Positions 53,206 to 62,196 of a stretch of DNA of 64,000 nt are shown here, piece after piece. The notes below the pieces were generated by a model, which saw nothing but the letters and a program-made list of their open reading frames with translations, was not told the DNA's origin and searched no databases. Every line of letters starts with the position of its first letter. Position 1 is the first letter of the stretch. Source of the DNA: Microbacterium lacus (GTDB lineage: Bacteria > Actinomycetota > Actinomycetes > Actinomycetales > Microbacteriaceae); contig NZ_NMUM01000023.1 in NCBI RefSeq assembly GCF_002812805.1, forward strand, positions 186,001-250,000, in the 5' to 3' direction. The position numbers and the translations under genes are program-made.

Positions 53206-54195
53206 ATGACCGAACTGGACGATCCGCGGGTGGGGGACCTCGCCGAGTCCACCATCCTGCGCGTCATTCTCGACAGCGTCGGCATGGCCGAGGGGGCCGA
53301 GGTAGGGCCCGGCGATGACGCTGCCGTCCTACGCGTTCCGGACGGTCGTGTTGTGGCGACGACCGACACGCTCGTGCACGGCCCGGACTTTCGGCTGGCC
53401 TGGTCGTCGGGCACCGATCTCGGGTGGAAAGCAGCCGCGGTGAACCTCGCCGACGTCGCGGCGATGGGGGCACGCCCGACCGGCTTGCTCGTCGCGCTAG
53501 CGATGCCCGCCGACACCCGCCTGTCGTTCGTGCGCGCTCTCGCGGAGGGACTTGCCGCGTGCTGCAGCTCGCTCGCGCCCGGCTGCGCGGTGATCGGCGG
53601 TGACCTGACCATCTCGTCCACGCTGACGATCGCCGTGACGGCTCTCGGATCGCTCGAGGGCCGCGCACCGGTGCTCCGCTCGGGCGCACGCCCGGGGGAC
53701 GTCGTCGCATTGGCTGGGGCAGCCGGTGTGGCAGCGCGCGGGATCGATCTGTTGTTTTCGCGATTCACGGATAGCTCGGGCCCTGTCGCCGTCGACCGGG
53801 CGACGCTCAACGCGGCCGAGCTCGAGGCGCTCGACGCCCAGCTGCGCCCGTCGCCCCCGATCGGACAGGGCGTGGCGGCGGCGGATGCCGGTGCCACCGC
53901 CATGATGGATGTGTCGGACGGACTCGCTCTCGACGCGACGCGCCTGGCGGAAGCATCCGGGGTGACGCTCGCGCTTCGCATTGCTGAGGTCGGCGGCGAT
54001 CCGCGCTGGGCCATCGATGGCGGCGAGGACCATGCGCTGCTCGCGACCTTCGCCCGCGGCTCGGACCTGCCGGAGGGATTCCGCGTGATCGGCGACGTCA
54101 CAGCGGCGGGTGCGCATCCGTTGCTGCTGGATGGTGAGCCCCGAGCACCCCGCGGTTGGGACCCGTACCGGGACTGGGACGCCGGAATTGGCTGA
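53206..54195 (+). CDS. thiL: Thiamine-phosphate kinase
   Basis: 329 residues. PurM/ThiL fold with GPGDDAAVLRVPDGRVVATTDTLVHGPDF, DLGWKAAAVNLADVAAMGARP, GGDLT and MDVSDGLALDATRLAEASGV. It phosphorylates thiamine monophosphate to thiamine pyrophosphate. The start is ATG 53206 with GAGGAG; 20 codons further upstream (GTG 53146) lack support. Converges with rsmD. Confidence 0.93.
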   Translation: MTELDDPRVGDLAESTILRVILDSVGMAEGAEVGPGDDAAVLRVPDGRVVATTDTLVHGPDFRLAWSSGTDLGWKAAAVNLADVAAMGARPTGLLVALAMPADTRLSFVRALAEGLAACCSSLAPGCAVIGGDLTISSTLTIAVTALGSLEGRAPVLRSGARPGDVVALAGAAGVAARGIDLLFSRFTDSSGPVAVDRATLNAAELEALDAQLRPSPPIGQGVAAADAGATAMMDVSDGLALDATRLAEASGVTLALRIAEVGGDPRWAIDGGEDHALLATFARGSDLPEGFRVIGDVTAAGAHPLLLDGEPRAPRGWDPYRDWDAGIG

Positions 54196-54216
54196 GCCGG
54201 ACGTGGGCGTGTCCCG

Positions 54217-54771
54217 TCAGTGTGCCTGCCAGATGACCGTGTCGCCGTAGGTGCGTTCGCGCGCGAGTGCCAGACCCGCTGGCCATCCTGGCTCGGGTGA
54301 GTGCCGCGAACGTTCGACGACGACCAGGCCGTCCTCCGCCAGATGCGGCGCGAGGAGCGAGAGGGTTGCGGTCAACTCCGATTCTCCGAGCTCGTAGGGC
54401 GGGTCGAGAAACACGAGATCGAAGGGGCCGACGGGGCCGCGCAAGTACGCATCCGCCGCGATCGTGTGCACGCGTCCGAGCCCCGTACGACCGAGGGATC
54501 GCTCGACCCGGCCGATATTTTCGCGCGCGATCGCCGCGGCCGGGCGAGACAACTCAACCAGGTCGACGGATGCGGCACCCCGAGACAGGGCCTCGAGGCC
54601 CAGCGCGCCGGAACCCGCGTACAGGTCCAGGACGCGCGCGTCGTCCAGCGCACCCGCCGACTCCATCCCGGCGAAGAGCGACTCGCGCACGCGGTCGCTC
54701 GTGGGACGTGTGCCGCGAGCGGGGACGGCGAGCCGGATGCCGCGGGCGTCGCCGGCGATGATCCGGGTCAT
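54217..54771 (-). CDS. rsmD: 16S rRNA (guanine-N2-)-methyltransferase RsmD
   Basis: 184 residues. SAM-binding VLDLYAGSGALGLEALSRGAASVDLVE and the N6/N2-methyltransferase motif FLDPPYELG identify RsmD, which methylates G966 of 16S rRNA. ATG 54771 is leaderless: TAGGGT on the minus strand (54783-54778) then six bases. Divergent from recG across a 70-bp region with two such promoters. Confidence 0.93.
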   Translation of the reverse strand: MTRIIAGDARGIRLAVPARGTRPTSDRVRESLFAGMESAGALDDARVLDLYAGSGALGLEALSRGAASVDLVELSRPAAAIARENIGRVERSLGRTGLGRVHTIAADAYLRGPVGPFDLVFLDPPYELGESELTATLSLLAPHLAEDGLVVVERSRHSPEPGWPAGLALARERTYGDTVIWQAH

Positions 54772-54777
54772 CCCCTC

Positions 54778-54783
54778 ACCCTA
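54778..54783 (-). promoter_or_regulatory. -10 box of leaderless rsmD
   Basis: TAGGGT on the minus strand, six bases before ATG 54771. Confidence 0.55.
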
Positions 54784-54840
54784 CAAACCGCGCGCACCGA
54801 TGACGCACACGCCGGGCACAGCGACGTCCCACCCGCGAAC

Positions 54841-54846
54841 TAGAGT
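54841..54846 (+). promoter_or_regulatory. -10 box of leaderless recG
   Basis: TAGAGT, then CGTGGC, then ATG 54853. Second of two facing leaderless promoters in the rsmD-recG gap. Confidence 0.6.
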
Positions 54847-54852
54847 CGTGGC

Positions 54853-57024
54853 ATGTCGTCGGTGGTTCTCGAAACCCGACTCGAGGGCGTCGTGGGTGGC
54901 AAGACCTCCGCGGCCCTCGAGCGAGCATTTGGCATGCGAACGGTCGGCGACCTGCTCGCCCACTATCCCCGGCGTTACGCCCAGAGGGGTGAGCTGACGC
55001 CGATCCGCGATCTGCCGGTGGGGGAGCAGGTCACGATCGTCGCCGAGGTCGTCAGCGCGGGCGAACGTCGTATGCAGGCACGCAAAGGGTCGATTCTCGA
55101 GGTCGTCATCAGCGACGGGCAGGGTCGCCTCACGCTCACGTTCTTCAACCAGACGTGGCGTCTGAAAGAGCTCCACGCGGGCCGGCGGGGGATCTTCGCG
55201 GGCAAGGTCGGCGAGTACCGCGAGACCAAACAGCTCGCACACCCCGACTACGAGCTCTTCGACGACGAAGAAACCGCACGTCGCAGCGCCCAGGAATATG
55301 CGAACCTGCCGATCCCGATCTATCCCGCCACGTCGACGATCGCGAGCTGGCAGCTGGGCAAGATCATCGCGATCGTGCTCGACGCCCTCGGTGAGGTGGA
55401 CGATCCGATCCCCGCTGCGCTGCGTTCGCGCAAGGGTCTGGTGCCGGCGCGGGATGCCCTCGAGAAGATCCATCGCCCGGCGTCCGATACCGACGTTTAC
55501 ATCGCCCACGAAACGCTGCGGATGCACGAGGCCCTCGTACTGCAGACGGCGCTCCTCCAGCAGCGTGCCGCGGTCCGCGCCCTGTCGGCTCGCCCGCGCC
55601 CGGCACAGGAGGGCGGCTACCTCGAGCGCTTCGACGCGGCGCTGCCGTTCTCGCGGACACCCGACCAGGACGACGTCGGTGAACGGATCGCGGCCGACCT
55701 GGTCGGCGCGTGGCCGATGAACCGGCTCGTCCAGGGTGAGGTGGGGTCGGGCAAAACTCTCGTTGCCCTGCGCGCGATGCTGCAGGTGGCGGAGTCCGGC
55801 GGACAATCCGCGCTGATCGCTCCGACGGAGGTGCTCGCCGGGCAGCACGTGCGCTCGATCGCCCGGATGCTGGGACCCGATCTGGCTCCGGAACTCATGC
55901 CGACCCTGCTCACGGGTCAGCAGGGTGCCGCGGATCGGCGCCGCGCAGCGCTCCGTGTCGCGTCGGGGCAGGCCCTGATCGTGATCGGAACACACGCGCT
56001 CCTGAGTGACACGACCACTTTCGCCGACCTCGGCCTCGTCGTGGTCGATGAGCAGCACCGCTTCGGCGTCGAGCAGCGTGAGACATTGCGCGCGAAGGGC
56101 TCCAGCCCGCACGCCCTCGTCCTGACGGCGACGCCGATTCCGCGCACCGTCGCGATGACCGTCTTCGGCGACCTGGACGTGTCGACCATCCGAACCATGC
56201 CCGCCGGCCGCGCCGGCATCGAAACCTTCGTTGCGCCGGTCGGGGAGCGCCCGGCCTGGTTCGAGCGTGTCTGGCAGCGCGCCGCAGAAGAGGTGTCGAA
56301 GGGGCATCAGGTCTTCGTCGTCTGCCCCGCGATCGATGTCGAGGCCACGGGCAAGGCGGCGACCGACGACACCGTCGAGGCTCCACCCGTCGCGGGGGAG
56401 TCGGCGCGAGAGCGTTGGGGGGTGGTGCAGGTGGATCGGATGCTCGCCGCTCGCGCCGACTTCGCCGACCTGCGCGTTTCGATTCTGCACGGGCGCATGC
56501 CCGGGGATGAGAAGGATGCGACGATGCGGGCCTTCGCCGACGGCCAGATCGACGTGCTCGTCGCGACCACCGTGATCGAGGTCGGCGTCGACGTTCCCAA
56601 TGCCTCGACCATGATCATCCTCGAGGCCGACCGTTTCGGTGTCTCGCAACTGCACCAGCTGCGGGGCCGTGTCGGCCGCGGAGGCGTCCCCGGCCTGTGT
56701 CTGCTCGTCACCGAGGCGCCGGGCGGAACGCCCGCTCGCGCCCGCGTCGAGGCCGTGGCGCGCACACTCGACGGCTTCGAACTCGCCGAGGTCGACCTCG
56801 AGCTGCGGGGTGAAGGCGATGTGCTGGGAGACATCCAATCGGGCGCTCGCTCGTCGCTACGGTTGCTGCGCGTTGTGACGGATGCTCCGCTCATCGCCGA
56901 AGCGCGCGCTGAAGCCGAGGGGATTCTTCGCGACGATCCGGACCTGAGCGCCCATACCGGGCTCGCTCGTGCCATCGATCGTCGTCTGGACGTCGAGGAC
57001 CGCGCGGCGATGGCGCGCAACTGA
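54853..57024 (+). CDS. recG: ATP-dependent DNA helicase RecG
   Basis: 723 residues. The N-terminal wedge with an OB-fold (VVSAGERRMQARKGSILEVVISDGQGRLTLTFFNQTW), then the helicase core: Walker A GEVGSGKTLVA, DEQH (VVVDEQHRFGV), TATPIPRT, and motifs V/VI TVIEVGVDVPNAS and QLRGRVGRGGVPG. It remodels stalled forks and processes Holliday junctions. Leaderless ATG 54853. Confidence 0.96.
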   Translation: MSSVVLETRLEGVVGGKTSAALERAFGMRTVGDLLAHYPRRYAQRGELTPIRDLPVGEQVTIVAEVVSAGERRMQARKGSILEVVISDGQGRLTLTFFNQTWRLKELHAGRRGIFAGKVGEYRETKQLAHPDYELFDDEETARRSAQEYANLPIPIYPATSTIASWQLGKIIAIVLDALGEVDDPIPAALRSRKGLVPARDALEKIHRPASDTDVYIAHETLRMHEALVLQTALLQQRAAVRALSARPRPAQEGGYLERFDAALPFSRTPDQDDVGERIAADLVGAWPMNRLVQGEVGSGKTLVALRAMLQVAESGGQSALIAPTEVLAGQHVRSIARMLGPDLAPELMPTLLTGQQGAADRRRAALRVASGQALIVIGTHALLSDTTTFADLGLVVVDEQHRFGVEQRETLRAKGSSPHALVLTATPIPRTVAMTVFGDLDVSTIRTMPAGRAGIETFVAPVGERPAWFERVWQRAAEEVSKGHQVFVVCPAIDVEATGKAATDDTVEAPPVAGESARERWGVVQVDRMLAARADFADLRVSILHGRMPGDEKDATMRAFADGQIDVLVATTVIEVGVDVPNASTMIILEADRFGVSQLHQLRGRVGRGGVPGLCLLVTEAPGGTPARARVEAVARTLDGFELAEVDLELRGEGDVLGDIQSGARSSLRLLRVVTDAPLIAEARAEAEGILRDDPDLSAHTGLARAIDRRLDVEDRAAMARN

Positions 57025-57088
57025 TCGAAAGTATGCCGAGAAGCGCCGTCGGACGTAACGCTGCTCGGTCACGTGCGGTGAGCGCGGA

Positions 57089-57094
57089 TAGGCT
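57089..57094 (+). promoter_or_regulatory. -10 box of leaderless coaD
   Basis: TAGGCT, then GGCCGA, then GTG 57101. Decides the coaD start. Confidence 0.6.
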
Positions 57095-57100
57095 GGCCGA

Positions 57101-57598
57101 GTGAACAACAGGATCGCGGTCGTTCCGGGTTCGTTCGACCCGCCGACCCTCGGCCATCTCGATGTCATCCGTCGCGCTGCATCGCTGTACGACTCGCTGC
57201 ACGTCCTCGTCGTGCACAACCCCGACAAAGAAGCGATGCTCCCCATCGCCCACCGTCTGGAGTTGCTCGAGCAGTCGATCGCCGAGAGCGGGATCGACGG
57301 TGAGATCATCGTCGCGTCGTGGAGCATGGGCCTCCTGGTCGACTACGCCACCGATGTGGGTGCGGGAGTGCTCGTGAAAGGCATCCGTTCGCAGATCGAC
57401 GTCGTCTACGAAACGCCCATGGCGATCGTGAATCGTCACCTCGCGCACGTGGAGACCGTCTTTCTCCTGCCCGATCCGTCCCACGCTCTCGTGTCGAGTT
57501 CGCTCGTGCGTCAGGTTGCGGGGCTGGGCGGGGATGTCTCGCCCTACGTACCGGCGCCCGTCGCGCGATTCCTCGCCACGGGAACCAGCGCCGGCTAG
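57101..57598 (+). CDS. coaD: Pantetheine-phosphate adenylyltransferase
   Basis: 165 residues, standard length. [18 protein letters not shown] holds the (T/H)xGH motif and [10 protein letters not shown] the ISSTxxR-equivalent. It makes dephospho-CoA from 4'-phosphopantetheine and ATP. GTG 57101 is leaderless. Downstream genes DUF177-rpmF-rnc-mutM are the usual neighbours. Confidence 0.96.
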   Translation: MNNRIAVVPGSFDPPTLGHLDVIRRAASLYDSLHVLVVHNPDKEAMLPIAHRLELLEQSIAESGIDGEIIVASWSMGLLVDYATDVGAGVLVKGIRSQIDVVYETPMAIVNRHLAHVETVFLLPDPSHALVSSSLVRQVAGLGGDVSPYVPAPVARFLATGTSAG

Positions 57599-57677
57599 AG
57601 CCCCCTCGCGTGCTGGCAGGCCGGGCGCGCGGGTCGGCTGACCCCGACGCAGCGCACCGCGGGTAGCATGGTCCCCC

Positions 57678-58235
57678 GTGAGAAACCGCAGGCCAGGACC
57701 ATTCGCCATCAACGTCCGCGACATCGAGCGCCGTCCGGGCGAGATGCGCGAGCACGACTTCGAGGTGACCCTCGCCGAGCGATGGGGCGAAGGCCTCGTC
57801 CACCTCGAGCAGGGCGGCGCGATCGACGTGGATGTGAGGCTCGAGTCCGTCCACGAGGGCATTCTGGTCACCGGAGAGGCGCACGGGGAGTACGTCGGGA
57901 TCTGCGGCCGCTGCCTGATCGACATCGCCGCGCCCCTCGAAGTCGAATTCCAAGAGCTTTTCGCGTACCCTGGACAGGAAACATCTGACTTCGAGGTTCA
58001 AGACGATCACGTGGATCTTGAAACTCTTGTCAGGGATGCGGTCATTCTGTCGCTTCCGTTTCAGCCGGTATGCCAGCCGGATTGCCCCGGGTTGGACCCG
58101 GTAACGGGCGAGCGACTGGCCGATACGGATAGTACTTCTTTGAGTTCCGACCTCGATCCACGCTGGTCGGCGCTCAGGCAACTGGCCCAGGACGACGCTT
58201 CAGCGAGCGCCCGCGAGCCGGACCAGAACCCCTAA
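57678..58235 (+). CDS. DUF177 (YceD) protein
   Basis: 185 residues. INVRDIERRPGEMREHDFEV start, EYVGICGRCLIDIAAPLEVEFQELFAY with the paired Cys (CGRC) and LPFQPVCQPDCPGL near the end, diagnostic of DUF177. Usually precedes rpmF and is thought to act in ribosomal RNA accumulation in bacteria and plants. A TAGCAT box lies eight bases before GTG 57678. Confidence 0.93.
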   Translation: MRNRRPGPFAINVRDIERRPGEMREHDFEVTLAERWGEGLVHLEQGGAIDVDVRLESVHEGILVTGEAHGEYVGICGRCLIDIAAPLEVEFQELFAYPGQETSDFEVQDDHVDLETLVRDAVILSLPFQPVCQPDCPGLDPVTGERLADTDSTSLSSDLDPRWSALRQLAQDDASASAREPDQNP

Positions 58236-58259
58236 GACTCGAACGAAAGAGATAGAGCC

Positions 58260-58469
58260 ATGGCAGGTAACCCCCCGAAGCGCAAGGTTTCGCGCTCCAA
58301 CACCCGTTCGCGCCGCGCGCAGTGGAAGGCCGAGCCCATCGCGCTCGTCAAGACCATCGAGAACGGCAAGGTCGTCTACAGCCGTCCCCACCAGGCCAAG
58401 GTGGTCACCGACTCGCAGGGAACCGAACTGTTCCTCGAGTACAAGGGCCGCAAGGTCGCCGACGTCTGA
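58260..58469 (+). CDS. rpmF: 50S ribosomal protein L32
   Basis: 69 residues. The conserved N-terminus AGNPPKRKVSRSNTRSRRAQWK is clear. The usual zinc ribbon cysteines (CXXC) are absent, so this is a cysteine-free (C-minus) form that needs no zinc, as in many actinobacteria. Follows DUF177 by 24 bases. Confidence 0.95.
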   Translation: MAGNPPKRKVSRSNTRSRRAQWKAEPIALVKTIENGKVVYSRPHQAKVVTDSQGTELFLEYKGRKVADV

Positions 58470-58485
58470 TCGGCTCGCTGTAGCC

Positions 58486-59208
58486 GTGGCAGTGCTTCCG
58501 GGGGGGAGACGCGCTCTTGTCCAGCGCCTCGGGGTCGTCATTGACCCCGGTTTGCTGACGCTTGCGCTGACCCACCGCTCGTACGCGTATGAGAACGGTG
58601 GCACGCCGCACAACGAGCGCCTCGAGTTTCTCGGGGACTCGATCCTCGGTCAGGCCGTGACGGTGATGTTGTTCACGCGGCATCCTGAGCTCGACGAGGG
58701 ATCTCTGGCGAAGCGCCGGGCGAGCCTCGTTTCGACGGTTGCTCTCGCCGAGGCCGCGCGCCACATCGACCTGGGCCGCCACGTCCTTCTCGGGCGGGGT
58801 GAAGAGCAGACCGGTGGACGCGACAAGGACTCGATCCTCGCCGACACCACGGAAGCGATCATCGGAGCGACGTACCTGTCGGCCGGAGCGGAAGCCGCGA
58901 CCGACCTCGTGCTGCGTTTGATGGAACCCCTGCTCGGTGACCCCGAGCGCTACGGGGCCGCGATGGATCCGAAGACGAGCCTGCAGGAACTGGCTGCTCG
59001 CCGACAGGAGTCGCCGCCCGCGTACTCGGTTCAGGCGGCGGGTCCCGATCACAACCGCATCTTCACCGCCACGGTGCGGGTCGGCGCCACCGCGGCGCAG
59101 GGCGTCGGTTCCAGCAAGAAGTCCGCCGAGATGGCTGCTGCACTCGCGGCCTGGCGGGACATCACGACGCGAGACGTCGAGAGCGACGACATCTCCGCGA
59201 GTGCCTGA
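58486..59208 (+). CDS. rnc: Ribonuclease III
   Basis: 240 residues. Catalytic signature NERLEFLGDSILG and the second acidic cluster DTTEAIIGA, then a double-stranded RNA-binding domain (DPKTSLQELAARRQESPPAYSV ... GVGSSKKSAEMAAALAAW). It cuts dsRNA in rRNA processing and decay. GTG 58486; its stop overlaps mutM by eight bases. Confidence 0.95.
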   Translation: MAVLPGGRRALVQRLGVVIDPGLLTLALTHRSYAYENGGTPHNERLEFLGDSILGQAVTVMLFTRHPELDEGSLAKRRASLVSTVALAEAARHIDLGRHVLLGRGEEQTGGRDKDSILADTTEAIIGATYLSAGAEAATDLVLRLMEPLLGDPERYGAAMDPKTSLQELAARRQESPPAYSVQAAGPDHNRIFTATVRVGATAAQGVGSSKKSAEMAAALAAWRDITTRDVESDDISASA

Positions 59209-60136
59209 GCTTCCCGAGGTCGAGGTCGTTCGCGCCGGGCTTTCCCCTGCTGTGACCGGTGCCCGCATCGTCGCTGTCGACGCACGGGACCCTCGCGCTC
59301 TGACCCGGCACACGGGAGGGCCGCTCGATTTCGAGGCCCGCCTGCGAGGGCGCAGCATCACCGGAGCGGCACGGCGCGGCAAATTCCTCTGGTTGCCTCT
59401 TGATGCCGATAGTACGGACGGCGAGAATCTATCCGATGTGCCCGAGGCGATTCTCGTCCACCTCGGGATGAGCGGACAGATGCTGCTGCGCGCAGACGGC
59501 GCATCGATCGAACGTCACGAACGCATCCGCCTGTCGATCGAGCACGCCGACCACGGGCCCCTCGATGTCGTATTCGCCGATCAACGCACGTTCGGATCGC
59601 TCGCGATCGACCACCTCGTGCCGACCGCGGATGGCGAGGCGGCCGGATGGGGCACACCGGATCCGCTTCTGCCGAGTCAGGTCTCGCACATCGGTCGTGA
59701 CCCGCTCGACCCCGCATTCCGCGACCGAGCGTTTGTGCAGGCGCTGTCCCGGAAGGACTCGGCGATCAAGCGCGTGTTGCTTGATCAGACCCTGGCGAGT
59801 GGCATCGGGAACATTTACGCCGACGAGGCGCTCTGGGCGGCACGCATCCATCCCGAGACTCCCGCTCGTACGCTTTCGTCGCGCGCCGCCGGACGATTGC
59901 TCACGGAGGTGCGGGCGGTGCTGAACCGCGCGCTGGCCGAGGGTGGCACGAGCTTCGACGCGCAGTACGTCAACGTCAACGGCCAGGCCGGCTACTTCGC
60001 GCACAGTCTGCGGGCGTACGGCCGCACGGGTCAGCCGTGCGAGAGGTGCGGGCGGCCGATCGTGCGCGCATCCTTCATGAATCGTTCGAGCCACTTCTGT
60101 CCGCGCTGCCAGCGCCTCCCGTCGCCGCGACCCTGA
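59201..60136 (+). CDS. mutM: Formamidopyrimidine-DNA glycosylase
   Basis: 311 residues. N-terminal PELPEVEVVR (Pro1 nucleophile after Met removal, Glu2 acid), GIGNIYADEALW helix-two-turn-helix and C-terminal zinc finger CERCGRP ... HFCPRCQ with four cysteines. It removes oxidised purines such as 8-oxoG. GTG 59201 overlaps the rnc end. Confidence 0.95.
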   Translation: MPELPEVEVVRAGLSPAVTGARIVAVDARDPRALTRHTGGPLDFEARLRGRSITGAARRGKFLWLPLDADSTDGENLSDVPEAILVHLGMSGQMLLRADGASIERHERIRLSIEHADHGPLDVVFADQRTFGSLAIDHLVPTADGEAAGWGTPDPLLPSQVSHIGRDPLDPAFRDRAFVQALSRKDSAIKRVLLDQTLASGIGNIYADEALWAARIHPETPARTLSSRAAGRLLTEVRAVLNRALAEGGTSFDAQYVNVNGQAGYFAHSLRAYGRTGQPCERCGRPIVRASFMNRSSHFCPRCQRLPSPRP

Positions 60137-60174
60137 CCCTCGTTCACCGTGCGCCGCGCTGCAGCCTTTCTTGG

Positions 60175-60247
60175 CGCCGAAACACCCCCTCCGCGGCCAA
60201 ACACCCCGTGCCAGGGGGTGTCTCGGCGCACCAGGGGTGTTTCGGCG
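60175..60247. repeat. Nested palindromic extragenic element
   Basis: Perfect outer arms CGCCGAAACACCCC and complement (60175-60188, 60234-60247) enclosing an inner imperfect ACACCCC/GGGGTGT stem. Between converging mutM and the GNAT gene. Confidence 0.78.
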
Positions 60248-60281
60248 AAGTCGCGGTGGAGTGAGGGACGGATGTCGGAGG

Positions 60282-61370
60282 TCAGGCGCCCAGCACCTTC
60301 TTCCACGCACCCTCATAGGCGATCGGCGCGAAGCCGATGGCCTCGTTGATGTCGAGCATCGGGCGATTCTCCTCGGCGTTGTACGTGATCACGCGGGGCG
60401 ACTCGGGTGCGATGTCCCGCCACGCCCGAAGGCCCGCGCACTTCACGAGCATGCCGAGGCGGTGGCCGCGGTGCTCGCTCAGCACGAGCGTGTCCTCCTG
60501 ATGGGATGCGGCGGTGCGGTCCGGCCCGATCGCCAGCTCGTTGAACGCACACAGCTCACCCGTCTGGATGTGCTGCGCCGCCGTGACGTGCAGCAGGCGG
60601 CCCGCATCGATCGCACGTGCGTCATGGATCGCGACGCGTGTCGCATCCCACTTCTCTTCGTCGTACTCGATCGCCGCGGACGGGGCATCCGTCACCATGC
60701 GCGACTTCATCCACGCGTAGCCGTCGGCGAATTCCGGGGGAGTGGGGGCATTCCATGACACGACTCGATAGCCCTCGGTTGCCGCAGTGGCCTCCGCGAG
60801 AAGGCGGTCGACGTTGTCCCGCGTCGCCCGTAGGTCGAGTGCGCTGTTGCGCTCGATCTGCTCGAGCGTGAATCCGTGCCGCACGAAGAATCGCGCGCCG
60901 GGGTCCTCCGCGGGAATGCTGCCGAAGCCGGTCGGAGGCTCGAGCCTGGGACCAGGGCGGTCCGGGTGCTCCGCCCACGACTGCAGGATCGTGCGCTTGT
61001 TCTCGCGCGCCACCCGTTCGATCAGCGCGAGAGCTTCGGTGCCGATGCCCCGACCCCAGACATCCGGAAGCAGCTCGATGAACATATATGCGACGCGCGA
61101 GTCGGTCTCGACGGGTAGGTCGAGACCGACTCGCCCAACCGGACGTCCGCGGTCGAGAACGAGCCACATCATGCGGATCTCGTACGGTTCGGGCCGGTAG
61201 CTGGGCAGCAGTTCGGCGGGTGAGAGGGATTGATCGTCGTGACCCGAGATATGCCGGTAGACCGCGTTTCTCACCTCGGTCATGGCGCGGAAGTCCGCCG
61301 CGCCATCGGCATCCACACTCTCGGGGATGACCAGCGGCCGGTATTCGATACCGGCGAGGGTCTTGCTCAT
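60282..61370 (-). CDS. Tandem GNAT acetyltransferase
   Basis: 362 residues with two GNAT domains: the first has WLVLDRGRPVGRVGLDL and LPDVWGRGIGTEALALIER (acetyl-CoA loop), the second AFNELAIGPDRTAASHQEDTLVLSEHRGHRLGMLVKCAGL. This architecture resembles MshD-like and related two-domain acetyltransferases; acceptor unknown. ATG 61370 has AAAGAGA upstream. First of a short leftward group with the small proteins at 61427 and 61897. Confidence 0.88.
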   Translation of the reverse strand: MSKTLAGIEYRPLVIPESVDADGAADFRAMTEVRNAVYRHISGHDDQSLSPAELLPSYRPEPYEIRMMWLVLDRGRPVGRVGLDLPVETDSRVAYMFIELLPDVWGRGIGTEALALIERVARENKRTILQSWAEHPDRPGPRLEPPTGFGSIPAEDPGARFFVRHGFTLEQIERNSALDLRATRDNVDRLLAEATAATEGYRVVSWNAPTPPEFADGYAWMKSRMVTDAPSAAIEYDEEKWDATRVAIHDARAIDAGRLLHVTAAQHIQTGELCAFNELAIGPDRTAASHQEDTLVLSEHRGHRLGMLVKCAGLRAWRDIAPESPRVITYNAEENRPMLDINEAIGFAPIAYEGAWKKVLGA

Positions 61371-61426
61371 CAGGTTTCTCTTTCGTCAGATGTTCGGATG
61401 CAGGGGTGCGGATGCACGGCGTCGGA

Positions 61427-61696
61427 TCAGGCGCCGTGCATCCACAAGCGGGTTGCCAGGGCCGCCTCGGCCTCGCGCTGCGCCCGCTCCTGGGCAAGGA
61501 AGGCGCGGTGCCGGTGACGCGCGAGCGCCTCGGCGTTCGACACGGGGCGTGAGCCCCAGAGCACGAGCCACAGGCCGACGCGCATCGCGGCGCGATCGAG
61601 CCAGGATGCTCCGGCGACGCGGTTGGTGGTCGGCGCGAGGAGCGCGAGCGGTTCGGGCGGGTGGGACAGGTGCGGCTGCTTCAGCTGCGTATTCAT
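61427..61696 (-). CDS. Small uncharacterised protein
   Basis: 89 residues. Central hydrophobic segment WLDRAAMRVGLWLVLWG, then an Arg/Ala/Glu-rich helix (RHRHRAFLAQERAQREAEAALATRLW). Looks like a small conserved membrane-associated protein; I do not recognise the family. AGGAAC precedes the ATG. Confidence 0.7.
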   Translation of the reverse strand: MNTQLKQPHLSHPPEPLALLAPTTNRVAGASWLDRAAMRVGLWLVLWGSRPVSNAEALARHRHRAFLAQERAQREAEAALATRLWMHGA

Positions 61697-61896
61697 GGTG
61701 GTTCCTCGGATGGGAAGAGAGAAGTGGGTGAATCGAGGGAAGCCGGAGTGGAGGCATCCGGATCCCGTCGCCGGCTACGCGCGAAAGTGCGCCGAGAGGG
61801 CCGGTCGGGCGGGAGGGAATGCGGGCGAGCCGCTGGGCGGACCGCGCACGCGTGAGGAACGAGCCCGGCGACGGGCAGAGTTCTCCTACGCGCGGG

Positions 61897-62025
61897 TCAG
61901 CTGCCGGTGTGGGCGCGGTGTCCCGAGAAGGCGCCGAGGGAAACGGTCACCAGGGGGAACGCGACGACTCCTCCGAGAGCGGAGCGAGTGGCGGTAATGC
62001 GGGTGCGTGTGCAGTTCATCAACAT
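61897..62025 (-). CDS. 42-residue ORF with strong expression signals
   Basis: Begins MLMNCTRTRITATRSALGG, ends after about 42 residues at TGA 61897-61899. AAAGGAGGTCACC directly before ATG 62025 is a near-perfect Shine-Dalgarno, and a TTGACG-N18-TAGCGT promoter lies upstream (62061-62090). The peptide has a Cys at 5, a Thr/Arg-rich start and a short hydrophobic middle. No family recognised. Could be a small membrane protein or leader for the following genes; an 11-base complementary pair (61764-61774 with 61865-61875) lies downstream in its transcript. Confidence 0.6.
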   Translation of the reverse strand: MLMNCTRTRITATRSALGGVVAFPLVTVSLGAFSGHRAHTGS

Positions 62026-62060
62026 GGTGACCTCCTTTCAAACCTCTGACGCGAGAAGCG

Positions 62061-62090
62061 ACGCTAGCGCGGACCCGGTCGCCGCGTCAA
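62061..62090 (-). promoter_or_regulatory. Housekeeping-type promoter for the 42-residue ORF
   Basis: TTGACG (62090-62085), 18 bases, TAGCGT (62066-62061), transcript start expected near 62054. The rest of the 61697-62196 gap holds a TAGCCT box at 62154-62159 facing smc and nothing else recognisable. Confidence 0.6.
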
Positions 62091-62196
62091 GCCGATTCAC
62101 AGAAATCGTGGACGCCCGGGCGTTGCCTGACGGGAGGCACGCCCCGCCTCGGGTAGCCTGAACCGCACTGTAATGCTGGGTCGGAGGCTGAATTCA

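Noticed and set aside
54781..56838. Long minus-strand open frame opposite recG (and similar ones opposite leuC, murA, UbiB and MFS genes)
   Set aside because: High-GC shadow frames: charged, repetitive translations with no family features, on the strand opposite well-recognised genes.
61661..62161. Plus-strand small ORFs in the gap before smc
   Set aside because: No ribosome sites, biased Arg/Gly composition; they mirror the leftward 42-residue ORF or non-coding leader.
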